From: Spirometra erinaceieuropaei | Lineage: Eukaryota > Platyhelminthes > Cestoda > Diphyllobothriidea > Diphyllobothriidae | DNA: 64,000 nt | NCBI GenBank assembly: GCA_902702965.1 | Contig: CACRXP010000011.1 | Coordinates: 1,053,736 to 1,117,735, forward strand | Direction: 5' to 3' | In this document: positions 44,346 to 56,108 of the stretch, in pieces | How the letters are laid out: each line of letters starts with the position of its first letter | How positions within the stretch are numbered: position 1 is the stretch's first letter | Program-made: the position numbers and the translations under genes | Notes under the pieces: generated by a model | The model's database searches: none | The model's input: only the letters and a program-made list of their open reading frames with translations | Told to the model about the DNA's origin: nothing

Positions 44346-46816
44346 GCGTGCCACGTAACCGCATCGTCCAATTTATTGTACAGCCGGTAGACCACAAGAG
44401 TGTGAGGGACGGTCGTGCGCAATCTCTTCAGGAGGCAACCTAACTCCTCTCTCCTCCAGTACGGCTGAAATTTGGGTTGTAGTAGCAAATAAGAGTTGAA
44501 AAATTGATAACATCAGAGATATTTCCCCTCGTATGTCTTCTCCGTAAACTACAGTGTCAGCGGTCACTACTATGGCCTATCTATGACCCAAAGGTTTGTG
44601 TAAAACCGCGATCACATGAGGCTTTAATCGCCAGCTTTCATGGCAAGCTCTTGTGTTCCTCACGTAGATGCTTCCCACTGAAAAACTCTTATCAGTCAGT
44701 CGGTTGAGTCGTTGATCTTAGCGAGAACCCAACTAGGAAAAACAGCGATTTTTCGCCGTTACTTTTATTCAGCAATTTATCCGTATTGGCAGAAAAACGA
44801 GATTGTGGAGGACAAACAGAATGACTCAAAATCCCCAAGAACGATCGTCTCCATCTGGAAAAGCAGATAAATAGTACCAGTGCTCGACCAGTATCCTTCG
44901 CCTTTACTCAATTAGATATGCCTCCTTCCCTTACCTTGTTGGATTTAATGATTTCCCTCTACCTGTATGTAATAAGAACCAGGGACCATTAAAAAAGGGA
45001 TGAACCAGAAAAACTTTTGCTGTAAAATGAGGTTGTATCGCTGAACGTAGTCAGGTGTTCCACCTCTGTCCTCTGCGAAGTAACCTCTACCTCTTCTTCA
45101 TGGTTTGTTTATTTTATCTATTTATTGCCTTCTGTCGCCCATTGTAGCAAGTCATACTTCTAGCTCCAGGCAGGATAAATGAGAATCGCATAACGCTCAA
45201 CGCGCAAGATAAATCCGGAATAAGGGAGTCTGCGTTTCATTGACAACAGCATTTGTTTGTGATTACCAGCTTCCAATAACTGGCTTTGATGTTTCGAGTC
45301 TGACAAAATCCCCTACGTATTACTGTTTGTGACTTGCTTTGAATCAAGCCCTCCCGACACTACGACAATCGTCCTTGTCTGAATTTCCTCTTTCTTCTCT
45401 CATTTCACAACTTAGAGGAAGTCTACACCTGTTTAGAGACACATGATAATGGAGGAATGTCTTCCGATTTTTGGCTCAGCGTCGTCGAAAGTCACAGCAG
45501 AGTAGAGGGAAGGGGCGGACCATACTTAAAAGTCCCCACTACTGAGGGAGATGGAGAGAGGGGTTGGCTTTCCTGTTTCCTTTGACGGTGGGCCCGTCGT
45601 TCAGTGTGTAGAGAAGTCGTTCCGATAATACGAGCTCCCAGGGGAGATCAAATCAAGAAGGTACAACCGAGATATTGGTGGGTTGTACAGCAAAGGCATG
45701 AGAAAATTCGCTCACCCGCGGACACAGAAAACGAGGGAAACACCAGTTCTGGGAATATCTTGCGGAGGGACGGTGGACTGGTGACCAGATGATTAGGTCT
45801 ATTGTTCCGACGAACGCAGTGATCTGAAAATCTAATCCCTTCTAATGATGCCAGCAGGGTGGGCTAACCGGTCGGTCGTGGACAGACTGGCAGAAATTGA
45901 ATTACACTGGCCCCTCTGCAGACAAGGGGATGAGGGGGACTGGCGGGAGGAGGGCAGGCCTCGATATGATGCACTGTGGCCGAGGGATTTGACGCCTTCT
46001 CCGATCCCCCGCCCCTCCCCCCACCCTTGCGCCAACGCCCAACCACTGCCGCCACACACCCATCCCCCAGCGAGACGACCGTGTAAGGATTTTTTTCGTC
46101 CATATGCAAGAGAGACGATAATGACGTTTTGAGTAAATCTAATATCTACTTCATCTCCGGTGAGTGGACTTCAAATGAGGACATGTTCATCTAACATTCT
46201 GACGCAGAAGGTGCACATGGGCTTGCCAAAACTCATCCCCTATCAACTAGCCATCATGGCCTTAAACATGTTAGCCATCAGTACTTATTAGTCTTCAAAG
46301 AAGCACAGTTCTGCCTCGCCGTCTTGTTTAGCTCAAAACTGTGCTCACAAAGGCTCTAATTAGTTCACATCAGGTGCACGGCAAACGGTGCAACTACGAA
46401 GAATGTACCTTCAAACCTCACTTTGGCTCTGCTTCAACCCTTAACCGAGAACGGGATTGGACGTATTTTCACCTACGAATTGCGTAATTGTCCATATTTT
46501 CTAACCATTTCAAGTGTAGATCACTGAACGTTGAACGTTTAACAATCGTTGTAGTTTGGCCGTTATTTGTAAACCCTCGCATTTTTTCGGGAACTCAGAT
46601 GTGCCACGTCGCTTGACAAATACAACACACTTATGAAGAATTCACTGTGTTGGAGAAAACGGTCGGCAGTTACAGAGCGGACGTATGGCAACACAGGAGC
46701 CTGGCCTGTGGCAACATCGGCTGCCACAGCTGGCCACTATTTCACCTTCGGTATATGCATGTTCATGTCGGGACAATTTCTACTCATGGATGTTTTGGCA
46801 GATTTTGAATAGTTCA
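44346..46816. other. Unassigned DNA
   Basis: About 2.5 kb without a supported gene. The frame at 45845-46132 (+) crosses a C-rich stretch (45990-46080) and is proline-rich by composition. I see nothing else. Confidence 0.4.
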
Positions 46817-46905
46817 TATTGACCCAACTGTGAAAAACTCGCCGCCTCGGTGGGATTCGAACCCACGCAGTAAGGGGAAGGCCAAAACATATATGAATTA
46901 CGTGA
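46817..46905 (-). mobile_element. tRNA-like element T, 3' half
   Basis: ATTGACCCAACTGTGAAAAA and the complement of GTGGGTTCGAATCCCAC (a perfect T-arm) followed by CGAGGCGGCGAG show the 3' half of element T in reverse. It faces the complete copy at 46930-47154, so the two outer ends form a terminal inverted repeat of about 70 bp. Confidence 0.75.
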
Positions 46906-46929
46906 GCCTGGTAGTCGTCTGGTGAATTA

Positions 46930-47154
46930 CTTAGGAAATACTGCTTGGGCAGTCAACTTCCTGTATTTGATTTGGTGGATTCCAGACGTTGCAGTAGGTT
47001 GGGCAGGTAAACTTGACCCAACTGTGATTTAACTCGAGTCGTCCGGCGGGGCCTCGTAGCTCAAGTGGTTAGAGCGTTGGCTGTACTAAAGAATCCCCCC
47101 TACTGCGTGCGTTCGAATCCCACCGAGGCGCCGAGTTTTTCACAGTTGGGTCAA
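46930..47154 (+). mobile_element. tRNA-like element T, full copy
   Basis: The 5' block (GGTGGATTCCAGACG, GGTTGGGCAGGTAAAC) is followed by TTGACCCAACTGTGA (47013-47027), the tRNA-like unit, and CGAGTTTTTCACAGTTGGGT (47131-47150). The two flanks of the tRNA-like unit are inverted copies. Confidence 0.8.
47050..47130 (+). pseudogene. tRNA-like sequence inside element T
   Basis: The acceptor stem pairs in six of seven positions (GCCTCG with CGAGGC). D-arm GCTC/GAGC and box A TAGCTCAAGTGG are intact. The T-arm GTGCG-TTCGAAT-CCCAC has one mismatch and box B is good. The anticodon arm (TTGGCTGTACTAAAG onwards) cannot close, and a C-run is inserted, so it is not a functional tRNA. Internal RNA polymerase III promoter boxes could still work. 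Confidence 0.75.
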
Positions 47155-47964
47155 TATGCAATTCTACTCAGTAAGACGAACACTTACGGCATGGCTGTCT
47201 GATGACCGCACAGCTGGACGCCATATCAACCTGCCGGCCCCCAGACAACTCGCAACAGAAACTCTCCGAGGGGCAAGTAAGGTGAGCATATGGCAAACAG
47301 AGACGACAATCCGCAGTTGATACTGCGGACCTACTAGATAGGCTACGAGATGCGTTCCAACAAACAGTTTCATAATGCGGGTACCATGCTCAGTGTAGCA
47401 GTCTCTGCTGATAAAGAACCGGAATTTTTCTTTAAAACTTCAGATATGTAGTAAATCTCTCCTGGTGGCGCCTTCTTCTAGTAGGCTCATTGGTGATACA
47501 ATTCGAATTACCACCTTCAGACTGTGTACGTTCATCGCGCTTGGAAAACTCCATTTCGGACTCACCATGGCGGTCAAACCAAAACCCCTGCCCCACGACC
47601 CATTTCGCAACCGAGCTCCAGCTAAATCTATCCCTTAACGTGGAGCGAGCGAGGTTAGCCAATAAGCGTGCTGGGTAAGTGTCATTGTGAGACCATTCGT
47701 ACTCCCATCACATTATAATTGGCCGACACCTACGTCCGCAGTAGCGCGCCGCGTCGGACCGTGACAAAGGCATCTAAGCAGCGAAGCTGCTGCCTAGTCG
47801 AAACAATAAACAGGGAGTGTAGGTTACATCTGGAGAGAATCCAGCCACAGAACAAACTCACTGTCGTTAATCGACGCGAGCTTTGGTTAATATAACTGAC
47901 GGAGAGTATATTATTTTTTGCTGAAAATGTCCGAGAGTGACTGGCATTGTGCGTCTACCCAGCC
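47155..47964. other. Unassigned DNA with a hairpin-GTCGAAAC motif
   Basis: At 47762-47806 there is AGGCA, GCAGC-GAA-GCTGC, TGCCT and then TAGTCGAAACAAT, a folded motif like that at 58758-58815. I see nothing else. Confidence 0.35.
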
Positions 47965-48140
47965 CGACTCATTGGAAAACCAGGGAAATTCGAATGGCCA
48001 CTTCTGGCTTAGTTGCTGTTGTTAACCAACCATGCTCCAACTGTGGACCTTGAGGGTCTGATAGCGGGACCAGGATCGGGCTGGTCACTGAGCTCAGCGC
48101 TCTACCAGTTGAGTTACGAGGCAACACTGTCGACTACGAC
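47965..48140 (-). mobile_element. SINE-A related element with tRNA-like head
   Basis: The minus strand reads GCCTCGTAACTCAACTGGTA (box A) with GAGCGCTGAGCTC, then a weak box B region, a GGTTGGTTAACAACAGCAAC block and AAGCCAGAAGTGGCCATTCG, which is the SINE-A core. The head differs from other SINE-A heads, suggesting a subfamily with another tRNA ancestor. Confidence 0.6.
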
Positions 48141-48961
48141 CAAGAGCACGGAAAACTACGCTCGATTAACCCTAGCCCATATGACCACCTGACAAATGGA
48201 ATGCTTACATTCCGTTTTACCTCGGAGTCGTCAGAGGGACATCCCACCAGGAGAATTCAACAAGGAGTATTTCAGTCCTTTGCCTTGTTCCGCAGTACAC
48301 CATGTGTTCATTATCCGACGCTATGCGGCCGGTGAAGGACACTGCCAACTGAAGCAGTTTTTTTGTTAGCAGAGAGAAGGGGCAGTGCTTGTAGTGCTTA
48401 GATTTAAATGAAACCTATTTATCTCTCCCAGTCAAATCTAGTTTCAGTAAATGTCCTGGACAGAAGGCTTTTCTTTAGTACATTTCGCAAGCCTGGGTTT
48501 AAGGTGAACTTATAGCTGGGAGGTAAGTGGAAGAAGAAACCTCGTCTCCCAAGCGCTGCCTAAGAGGAGTAGCCGGGACATTGCTCTACCAAATCAGGTT
48601 TAATATTGGTAGGCACTTACAGACTTATTGATGTTTCGTTTTTTATTTTGATACCAGCTATTTAGATTCGAAAATATTTAGTGAGAATTTGAGTGAAACT
48701 TTGTCCTACAACAGACACGATAAAGTTGCTCAGTCCTCAACAGAAAACCGGTAGGTTTTGCAAAATGTGACTTTCAAGTGCGATTATGTCTCAGTGTGGT
48801 AGTTGGAAAGTGGTCTACTACTTGGTAATCAAAAGTCAGACCAGTGCGCGATTCGACTGGGACCAACTCCATTCAAGAAGTCCTTCCTGTATCTAGCTGT
48901 TGCGCTTTCCCAAAATCTCACGTTGTCCATTATTACTGAAACCCTTTTAACAAAATTGGCA
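48141..48961. other. Unassigned DNA
   Basis: I see no supported feature. Confidence 0.4.
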
Positions 48962-49400
48962 TTCTAGATTCAATATTTATCTTCCTGTCACACCTCCACG
49001 GCCCTTAATAGATGCCTGCACTCTTTCTCCCGTTGTATTGTTTCCCTATCACTTTTCTGCTTTGCTTAAAGAGTATACACCTATTTTTAGACATATTCTT
49101 CGGATTCCGTCTTTTTCCGCTGGTGTTTCTTGTGTTGCTTGAGTCGATAGCATTGCAAAACGACATTTTGCTACGGTCAAGCAATCTGCCGATCAAATTC
49201 TGGTTGATGTTGTCCATTCTCTTCACTGTGGATGAATTGCAGCGAAGTCCTCCCATACCACGCACCGTGGATTCTGGCATGTCTCTTGCCGTACACGACT
49301 GCTTTACGTGTAAAGAGACCGAAATTGAGAAACGGAGACTCTAACTGTCCCACAAGCGTTATATCGTTTCGTGTAAACCCATTTATTCTTTCGGCACCTA
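48962..49400 (+). pseudogene. Non-LTR retrotransposon 3' relic, second copy
   Basis: The plus strand encodes PRPLIDACTLSPVVLFPYHF and, later, SFSAGVSCVA, AKRHFATVKQSADQ and VVHSLHCG, parallel to FIDACILPLILYFSPV, SAGVSDLF and QRHFNTAKQFVGR in 34920-35150. The non-coding tail (CTAACTGTCCCACAAGCGTT) also matches 35290-35320. Stops and frameshifts are present. Confidence 0.75.
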
Positions 49401-51339
49401 TGTATTTGTATTCTTTCCACGGTTAGTGTGGGACGTTTTTCTGAAACGTTTGGAAGGACACTTTCAAAATAAGGAATCTTAACTAGAACTTTTGATCTCT
49501 ATGCAAGACGTCCAAAGAGCCAGATGTTTTAATTCATTGTAGAGGTTTGTGAATTTTAATTCAAATATGATGGAGTTACTTCAGATTGTCACTGCAACTA
49601 TCTACAAAACAGCGAGACCAGCTTGGCGTAACCAGCACTTTTTGTAAGTCTCATAATAATCAAACAAAACTTTAACAAAATATGCCCGATTGTCGGCCGC
49701 TCAAATGAAAATATCGTCTATTTACGATCGCCCATTCAGCTGTCCTCAACTCGTCTGCCGGTCAACTCTCCGTATAAAGTAGTCTGCCGAAACCGAGGCC
49801 AGTGGTGGCTCAAGATGGTGGCGGATTCGGGAGTAAATTTCAAAAGAAATCAAAATGATGAGTCGGTCTGTGTGTCCACTGACTATTCTTTACAGTTTAA
49901 ACATGAGAATAATCACGCCTCGATTCTGGAGCATTACATATTATTCTGCGACTTTGTAGAACGCATTATCCTGGACATGAATTTTCATGTTGCGTTTGCA
50001 CCCCGTGTTATGTGGTTCCTGGGTGCGCCGCAGGTGCATGTGACCTAGAGAAAAAAGTTTGAGAACACTGACCTGTGGTAGCACCGCTCAGGACTCGTAA
50101 ATCGCAGCATAACTTATAGGTAATAAGGTACGACGCTCTGCTTTGTGAGTTCTTGCGGTCAGTCAGCCTGAAGTACTGAAAATATATTACGAAGATTTAA
50201 TATGCAAGCATCGGTGCCTTATGGCGACGAAATGCCTCTTGCCCCTCCATATCTTGAGCATCTATTTCTCGGCCACGGAAAGCTCATATTTCCCGGAAAC
50301 CAAGGCAACGTTTCCACTCCTTAGCTAGTTACCGTTGGCTCAAGGGTCACTTTCCCAAGAAAACGCTTGCCAAGTAATACTGTGTGTTGCATGACGGCAG
50401 AAATGTTGCCAACTCAAGCTTAGAACGCTGTGACCATTCCTGACGACCAAGAAATGAAGCTTGCTGAAGGTTTTTGCGTCTGTCTTGCCTGAATGCTGAC
50501 CCAATCACATTCCAGTAATGTCCGCCACCTTGTTCATCGAGACTATACAGGATTTAAGAAGGCTAGAGGCACCGGATCGTAAGTTGAAGGTCGTTCCGGT
50601 GCCTGTCATGTCCTGGTAGGAAATAGTTTGTCCGATGTGCACGACAAGGCTCTCCAGAGCGTCTGGGGCTACGGAGACTTGCATATGGTTTGGATTATTT
50701 TGAAGATGGCATGCGCGTCATTCGCTGCGCGCTCTGCCTCTCTCCAATAACAATAACATGTGAAGATGACTGGAGGTCAATTGGAACGTAATCACTATCA
50801 TGCTCGAAATGCCCTCCGTAAAAAGAGTGACATATACATACTGGTTCCTGCTCACCGCGAATCTCGAAAATGCGAGAGTTGTCGTACAGGCTGTGCTATT
50901 AAAAAATCACAACAGTCTGATTCTAAGTCGAAAGACGACTGAGTTGACAACCTTCCGGGCTCAAAGCGCGAAAATGCCGTCGGGAATCAGGCTCTCTCCC
51001 ACGAAACACCACTGACAGCCCCTAGTTAACCTGTCCGAAGATTAGACCAGGTGTAACAATAATTTCGCTCGCCTGACGCTTCACTCACAGCATCAGATGG
51101 GATGCCGTCTCAGAAAATGGTTTCAAGTGTTTGTCAGGCGAATAAGAATCCGTATTCCAACGACCGCGACTCCGTCTTCCCAACTACTTCCTGGAGTTCG
51201 CATTTTTCACCTTATCGACAAGGATTGGCGTGATTTAGGCCTTCGTCTCTCTCTCTCTCCTTTCGTTGCGGCGGTTTAAGTGTGATACAACAGCGCTGTC
51301 ACTTTGGGGAACCAGACTATTATGCACCTTACTACCGGG
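49401..51339. other. Unassigned DNA
   Basis: Several short frames (49815-50048, 50760-50942, 50800-51015, all +) are unrecognised. A (CT)n-like tract lies near 51246-51260. I see nothing else. Confidence 0.4.
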
Positions 51340-51745
51340 CAATTCGACCGTCGTGATCGAAGATGTCCACTGTGTGCTGCACAGCAGGGTGGGAGCAGGG
51401 ACAGTTATTTGTGCGTGAGTTAGCATAAAGTGATAGTAGACTTCCACTACGTTAATCGTACCCTCTCCCCCTCCTCCACCTGGATCTGATGTTAAGACAA
51501 GGTCAAGAAGATCGAGGAGAGGACGCAGGTGACTAGTACAGCAAAAACCCGCATTTACGCATACCACCGCACCCTCTGTCCCACAACGTACACCGTCCAG
51601 GTTTCCACACAACAAGTAGGGGGCGGAACGGACCCCAATTGGGGCGGCGTGAGCTCGCGCCCAGGTGTGCCCCCTCATCTCAATGCTGGCCTTTGTTATG
51701 GGTGCGCATTCCGGAGAACGCCTGCTGGACTCAGAGCCAGCTCTT
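51340..51745 (+). mobile_element. Dispersed repeat R, near full-length copy
   Basis: It aligns with the complement of 5878-6270 along its length. Features in order are GACCGTCGTGATCGAAGATG, the TCCACTGTGTGCTGCACAGC block, AGGGTGGGAGCAGGGAC, GTCAAGAAGATCGAGGAGAG, GTACACCGTCCAGG and TTATGGGTGCGCATTCC. No long intact frame belongs to it; the 175-codon minus frame overlapping it is repeat-derived. Confidence 0.65.
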
Positions 51746-54149
51746 GTGCTAGTACAGCACATATATTGCGTGGCTTGTTCCAGGGTGTCACTTTACTACC
51801 CAGTGACAGTTAAGAGACAGGTGTTTCCCTGGCAGCACCACATAGGAAGGAAAAAAGGATTAGTCCAAAGGTAAAAACAACGAAAAAATCTGTTATCGCT
51901 TTGGGCAGCTGCACATCCAACTTTTTCCTATTGGTTCGACTTACATACAGGTCAGTCAGCGGTGCAGGTGCGCAGAGTAGGCTTAAGATCGTCAATCCGT
52001 CAAGAAAAAAAGTTCAGGCCCAAAACTGGATTAAAACTTGAACGCCTTCCGCTTTGTTCGAAATTTCAAACATTTCTTCATATTGGCAGCCTACGTATGT
52101 CAAATTTATTCCAAAGTGTATTTGAACGTCCAAACCCGTATGTATGGAGAATCGGTGTAACTACAGCAGTTCGAGGTCCAAAAAGTAGTCCGTTTTCTTT
52201 GGAGTAAAAACATTCTCTTGGGCTGGACTTGTCATTTAAGTCGGTTGCACCGATGATCATTGCTGTGCACCAACAGACGGCCATTCCTCGGGGCAGGTTC
52301 AAACAGCACGGAGCGATTCTGCCTTTGTTTCTGTCGGTAACGCCTACCAAATATTTATTACTCATTACTATACGATTTTCTGCATGTGCCCAGACCTAAA
52401 TTTTGTGATGGCCATCAGTAGTTCATTGTTCATTCGGGACAAATAAGTAAAAGCCATCTCGCGTGGGTATCGATGTTGGACTCTGCGGCAACAGATAAAA
52501 TACGTAGACATGAGTGCCAGAGGGGATTTGACGAACTCTAATGAGATGTTGTATTTCGAAAAGCGTGTTTATGGTGACAGGGAGCCAGTGGTATTGCCAG
52601 TTAACAAAACTCAGCCACAGAGAGTGGAGGTTTGCGACTCGCATGGCAGTTATGAACTTAGAGGAAGATCGAAATGCGGTCTTCTAAAGTCGGACCAACG
52701 TGATGCCAACGGCCGCCACTGACCGAGAGTTTCCCTTTCACGTGGGAAAAGAACCCAGCAGAATCGCCTGCTAGGGCTGTAGCTTGAATCCCTCAAGCAA
52801 GTACTCTCCCATAGGCCCCTGTGAATAAGTAATATCCATTCCACCTACCAGCAGTACGCCTGTCCAGACTAAGCTACTTTCAGATTCTTCTCCATAGAAC
52901 ATGCTTAGATGGGTACTCACCGTGCGATTCTGCCACAACGCACCTGGCTGAGGTTTTAGTGCTTCAGTCTGAATGTGGCCCTGAAACAAGGCCACTGTCC
53001 AAGACTCTTAGACGCAGGAAACGCTTTGAAACTTGATAGCCGACCAAGCTCTTTGAAACGTCAGCAACAGGACAAATCTGTTCAGGTGAACAACTTCAGC
53101 TTCTCAGATTATCACCCCGGAACTCACACCCTCGTAAAGCTGAGCCAGAAGTTCATTTTTGTAGGTTTATTTTGGGACTGTTGCCCTAAATATTTTCGGC
53201 GTCATTTGGGGCCAAAGCTTTGATCTACGGGACTGTCTAACAGCGCCACAACTGTCCTATCAGAGGTGCACTCTGATTGCGACAAACGAAAGCCACTAAG
53301 GCGGGCGTAGCACCTTTTTCTGAGCTCGAATAAGCAGAAGTCGACGTCGCAGCATGACATTCCGTGAATAAGGATATATCTAGGAGAATTTTCATTAATT
53401 CTCGGCCTTTCTGACATTTTGGGCTGATATTCATCTCCAGAGTCTAAAGTAAACAACGACGGAATATACTTTAGAATACTTTGCGGATTAGCCGATCTTG
53501 TTCCTGTGGACTTTCATATCCATTGATTTCATTAATTGTCTTCACGTTATTTGCATCAACGGTGATGGTGTGGGCGATTAGGCCAACCAAAGAATATCTG
53601 CAAGAGCCTCTTTGGACAGCGAAGCTGAAATCTCTTACGACCGATTAGCTGCCGAACAGGCTAAACGAACCAATACCGAGCTGATGACTGCTCCAAACAT
53701 GTAAGCTGGTAGCACTGTCCTCTCGCAAGTTTAAAGTGAAAAATCATTCAAAAGCCGTGGGAGCTTCCTCGAACTTTTAGGCACTTTAGTCTCTGACAGT
53801 GGACGGTAAACCCAAATGTTCAAAGGGCCAAACGATCGTTATGTTGTCCTGAGAATCCCCACTGGGTTATTCTTCTATTTTACCGAATTCCACGATAAAT
53901 TATACTTAATCCATAGAAAAGTGGTCCCATATCCCACCCCAACACAATTTTTTTTATTCTTGATGCGACCGGTGTTTGGTCGCATCAGCCTGCAATTCTT
54001 ACCTAGTCGTTGACATTGAAGTGCTAAGAATCTCAGGCATCAAACGACCCAGTTTGTGAGCCTGACACACAAGCTTCCGGCCTAAAAGGTGCTCTTCTCG
54101 ACAGATGCTGCACTACAGCAACCATATATAACCATAGAGCAAAGCTGTT
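51746..54149. other. Unassigned DNA, possible SINE-A relic near 52280-52345
   Basis: At 52280-52345 GGCCATTCCT and CTGCCTTTGTTTCTGTCGGT may be a worn SINE-A core. Frames at 52975-53223 (+) and 53202-53456 (-) are unrecognised. Confidence 0.35.
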
Positions 54150-54320
54150 AGAGCACGGGAATATTGCCCCCTCCCCTCCAGGTAGCCTCACGCCAAATTC
54201 CAGGGAAGTTCCTATTCCCGTGACCCAACTTTAAACCTAATCCTAACAATACGCCCAACTTTTGCCCCCATGGAATTCAGGGCAAGACAGCCAACCGGAA
54301 AGTTTGCAAGAGGGCTGCTG
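54150..54320 (-). repeat. Weak repeat with CCTAATCC units
   Basis: AACCTAATCCTAAC and CATGGAATTCAGGGCAAGAC match blocks at 30350-30435. No terminal repeats were found. Confidence 0.35.
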
Positions 54321-55028
54321 TTGATCCTTATGCCCGTCTTCGATCCAGCCACGGCCACAATCATCGTGATTATTCATACGTCTTGCAAACCCACATGTTG
54401 GTCAAACCGTATATACCCAGCAGACAATTACACCAAGGATATAATCTCGGTCCTCACTGGCTTACTCTTCCAGGAGCGTCAGGTATTCGTCTGGGGTTCT
54501 TTCAGACCGTAGAGAACAGTGCTTGCCTACCTCCAGTCGCATCTTACTACGGGCACTCCCATAACAGGTTTCGCGTGCATTGTGTTCGCACGACTGTTGT
54601 CAGGGGGGTTTTGGCGCCCGATTTTGCTTTCTTTTTTCAGTATGTGCCGGTTGTGTGACCTTTCCTAGCATTGTTTCAGGGTTCCAGTTAATCTTTTTAA
54701 AATCCGCTACAAACTCTCATCTTGCTTCACACCCCCCCACTGTTTTTTGAACCACCACCTTTCGTCATTCCAATCGAATAAGCCTTCCCATATGCAGTCC
54801 AAGGGTAATTTCGGGTCGACTAAGGTTCAAACGCCCAGAAAGTTGTTGGGGAAAAGGTCCGCTAGGCGACTGCACAACTATGACCTCCAGTAACCTGCTT
54901 TCAAGCTGCATTTCAAAATACCTTCTTAACCGTAGAAAGGCAGGTGTATGCAGGACGTTTCGACGGTTGGAGATGATGCCCATCACCCCGTAGGCTCAAG
55001 CGCGACTTTCGCGTAAATTTGTTTGAAG
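54321..55028. other. Unassigned DNA
   Basis: I see no supported feature. Confidence 0.4.
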
Positions 55029-55455
55029 TAGATCGCAGTTGGTAGCCGACCCCGTATTACAGGTGGCTGGGGGGTTTGTTTACCGGGGGCTATTTTGTGG
55101 GGTTCCATATTCACATCTGACCCATTTGGCCTCCGTTTTACATCTGAGGTGAGGATTAGGGTACCAGTTAATGGTTTCCGATTTTCGGGTTAGGGTTATG
55201 CCTTTAGGCTTTGGTTTTCGGGTTACGGTTAGAGTTTGGGCGTAGATTAGGTGTCAATATAACGGTTAGGTTTTTCATTTACGGCTATGCCTTAGGGCTA
55301 CAGCTACGTTTACGATTTCGGTTAGGGTTAGGGTAAGGGTTGGCGTTAGGCTTAACGGTTGAAGTTCAAGTTAGAGGTTAGGGTTAGGGTTAAAGTTATG
55401 ATTATGGTTAAGGTCGCAGTCAGCTTCCCCATTGCTGGCTACCAACTGCGATCTA
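55029..55455 (+). mobile_element. TIR element M1 with internal telomere-like array, copy 2
   Basis: A perfect 19-bp terminal inverted repeat (TAGATCGCAGTTGGTAGCC and its complement), with TA at the outer edge on both sides, fits a TA target duplication. Next to the left end is CCCGTATTACAGGTGGCTGG, the internal block shared with M2 and M3. The TTAGGG-derived array fills about 55150-55420. It is collinear with 22103-22529. Confidence 0.8.
55150..55420 (+). repeat. Degenerate TTAGGG array inside M1 copy 2
   Basis: Variants (TTAGGG, TTACGG, TTTAGG, TTTCGG) come in nearly the same order as at 22215-22490, so the array was inherited with the element and not grown separately in each copy. Confidence 0.75.
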
Positions 55456-56108
55456 GCCTTTGTTTGTAGTGAAGTAGGCATGAACTGCATTTACTTCGCG
55501 CTCTTTCCCCCACACATCGTGTTCCGCTGGTAAGGCCGGCTAAGACAACCAGGGTTGGGTTTTGGCACAGCGGATGAAAAAACCAAAGCAGTCCTTCGAC
55601 GCGTACTACATACGATCCGGTCCATAACTTCACGCGTGCCGCAACCTGCTCAATGAAGTGTCTCGGGCATCACGTAAGTGTAAGCACCATAAAAGTTGGA
55701 CCAAAGAGGGGTTATTGTCCCCCTGAACTTCAGTTCCGGGTAGAACCGACATATCGCATACTTTGTCGACTATTTACGCTATGGAAACTGACGCTTTGTA
55801 ATGGAAGCAAGATGGGTTTGATTACTTATTATACAGAATTAATCATTTTATCCGAGCTTGATTGGCCTAACTATTCTTCCTTCTCCCATAATCCAACAAA
55901 ATGTTCGAGTCAAACCGACTCGGGATGAGAATGGGCGCAGTGCCAATCGCTGTCTAGTGCGTGTCAGGCACGGACAGGCGCACATGCGCACACGAAATCC
56001 CTTGAAAGTCAACTCCATGCAAACCGAATAACTAGCCGGAACGACTGATGCCCGTCTAGTCAAGGGGCACAATATACTGAGGAAAGCGACTTACAGTGCG
56101 TGACCGAT
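55456..56108. other. Unassigned DNA
   Basis: I see no supported feature. Confidence 0.4.

Noticed and set aside
47050..47130. Functional tRNA gene
   Set aside because: Acceptor and T arms are good, but the anticodon arm does not pair and has an insertion; the flanks show that it is part of a repeat family.
50518..50619. 34-codon plus frame beginning MSATLFIETIQDLRRLEA, with a GTAAGT donor-like site inside
   Set aside because: The peptide looks natural, but it is too short, with no partner exon, promoter or homologue that I recognise.
51235..51762. 175-codon minus frame
   Set aside because: It lies almost wholly inside dispersed repeat R and is not preserved in the other copies.
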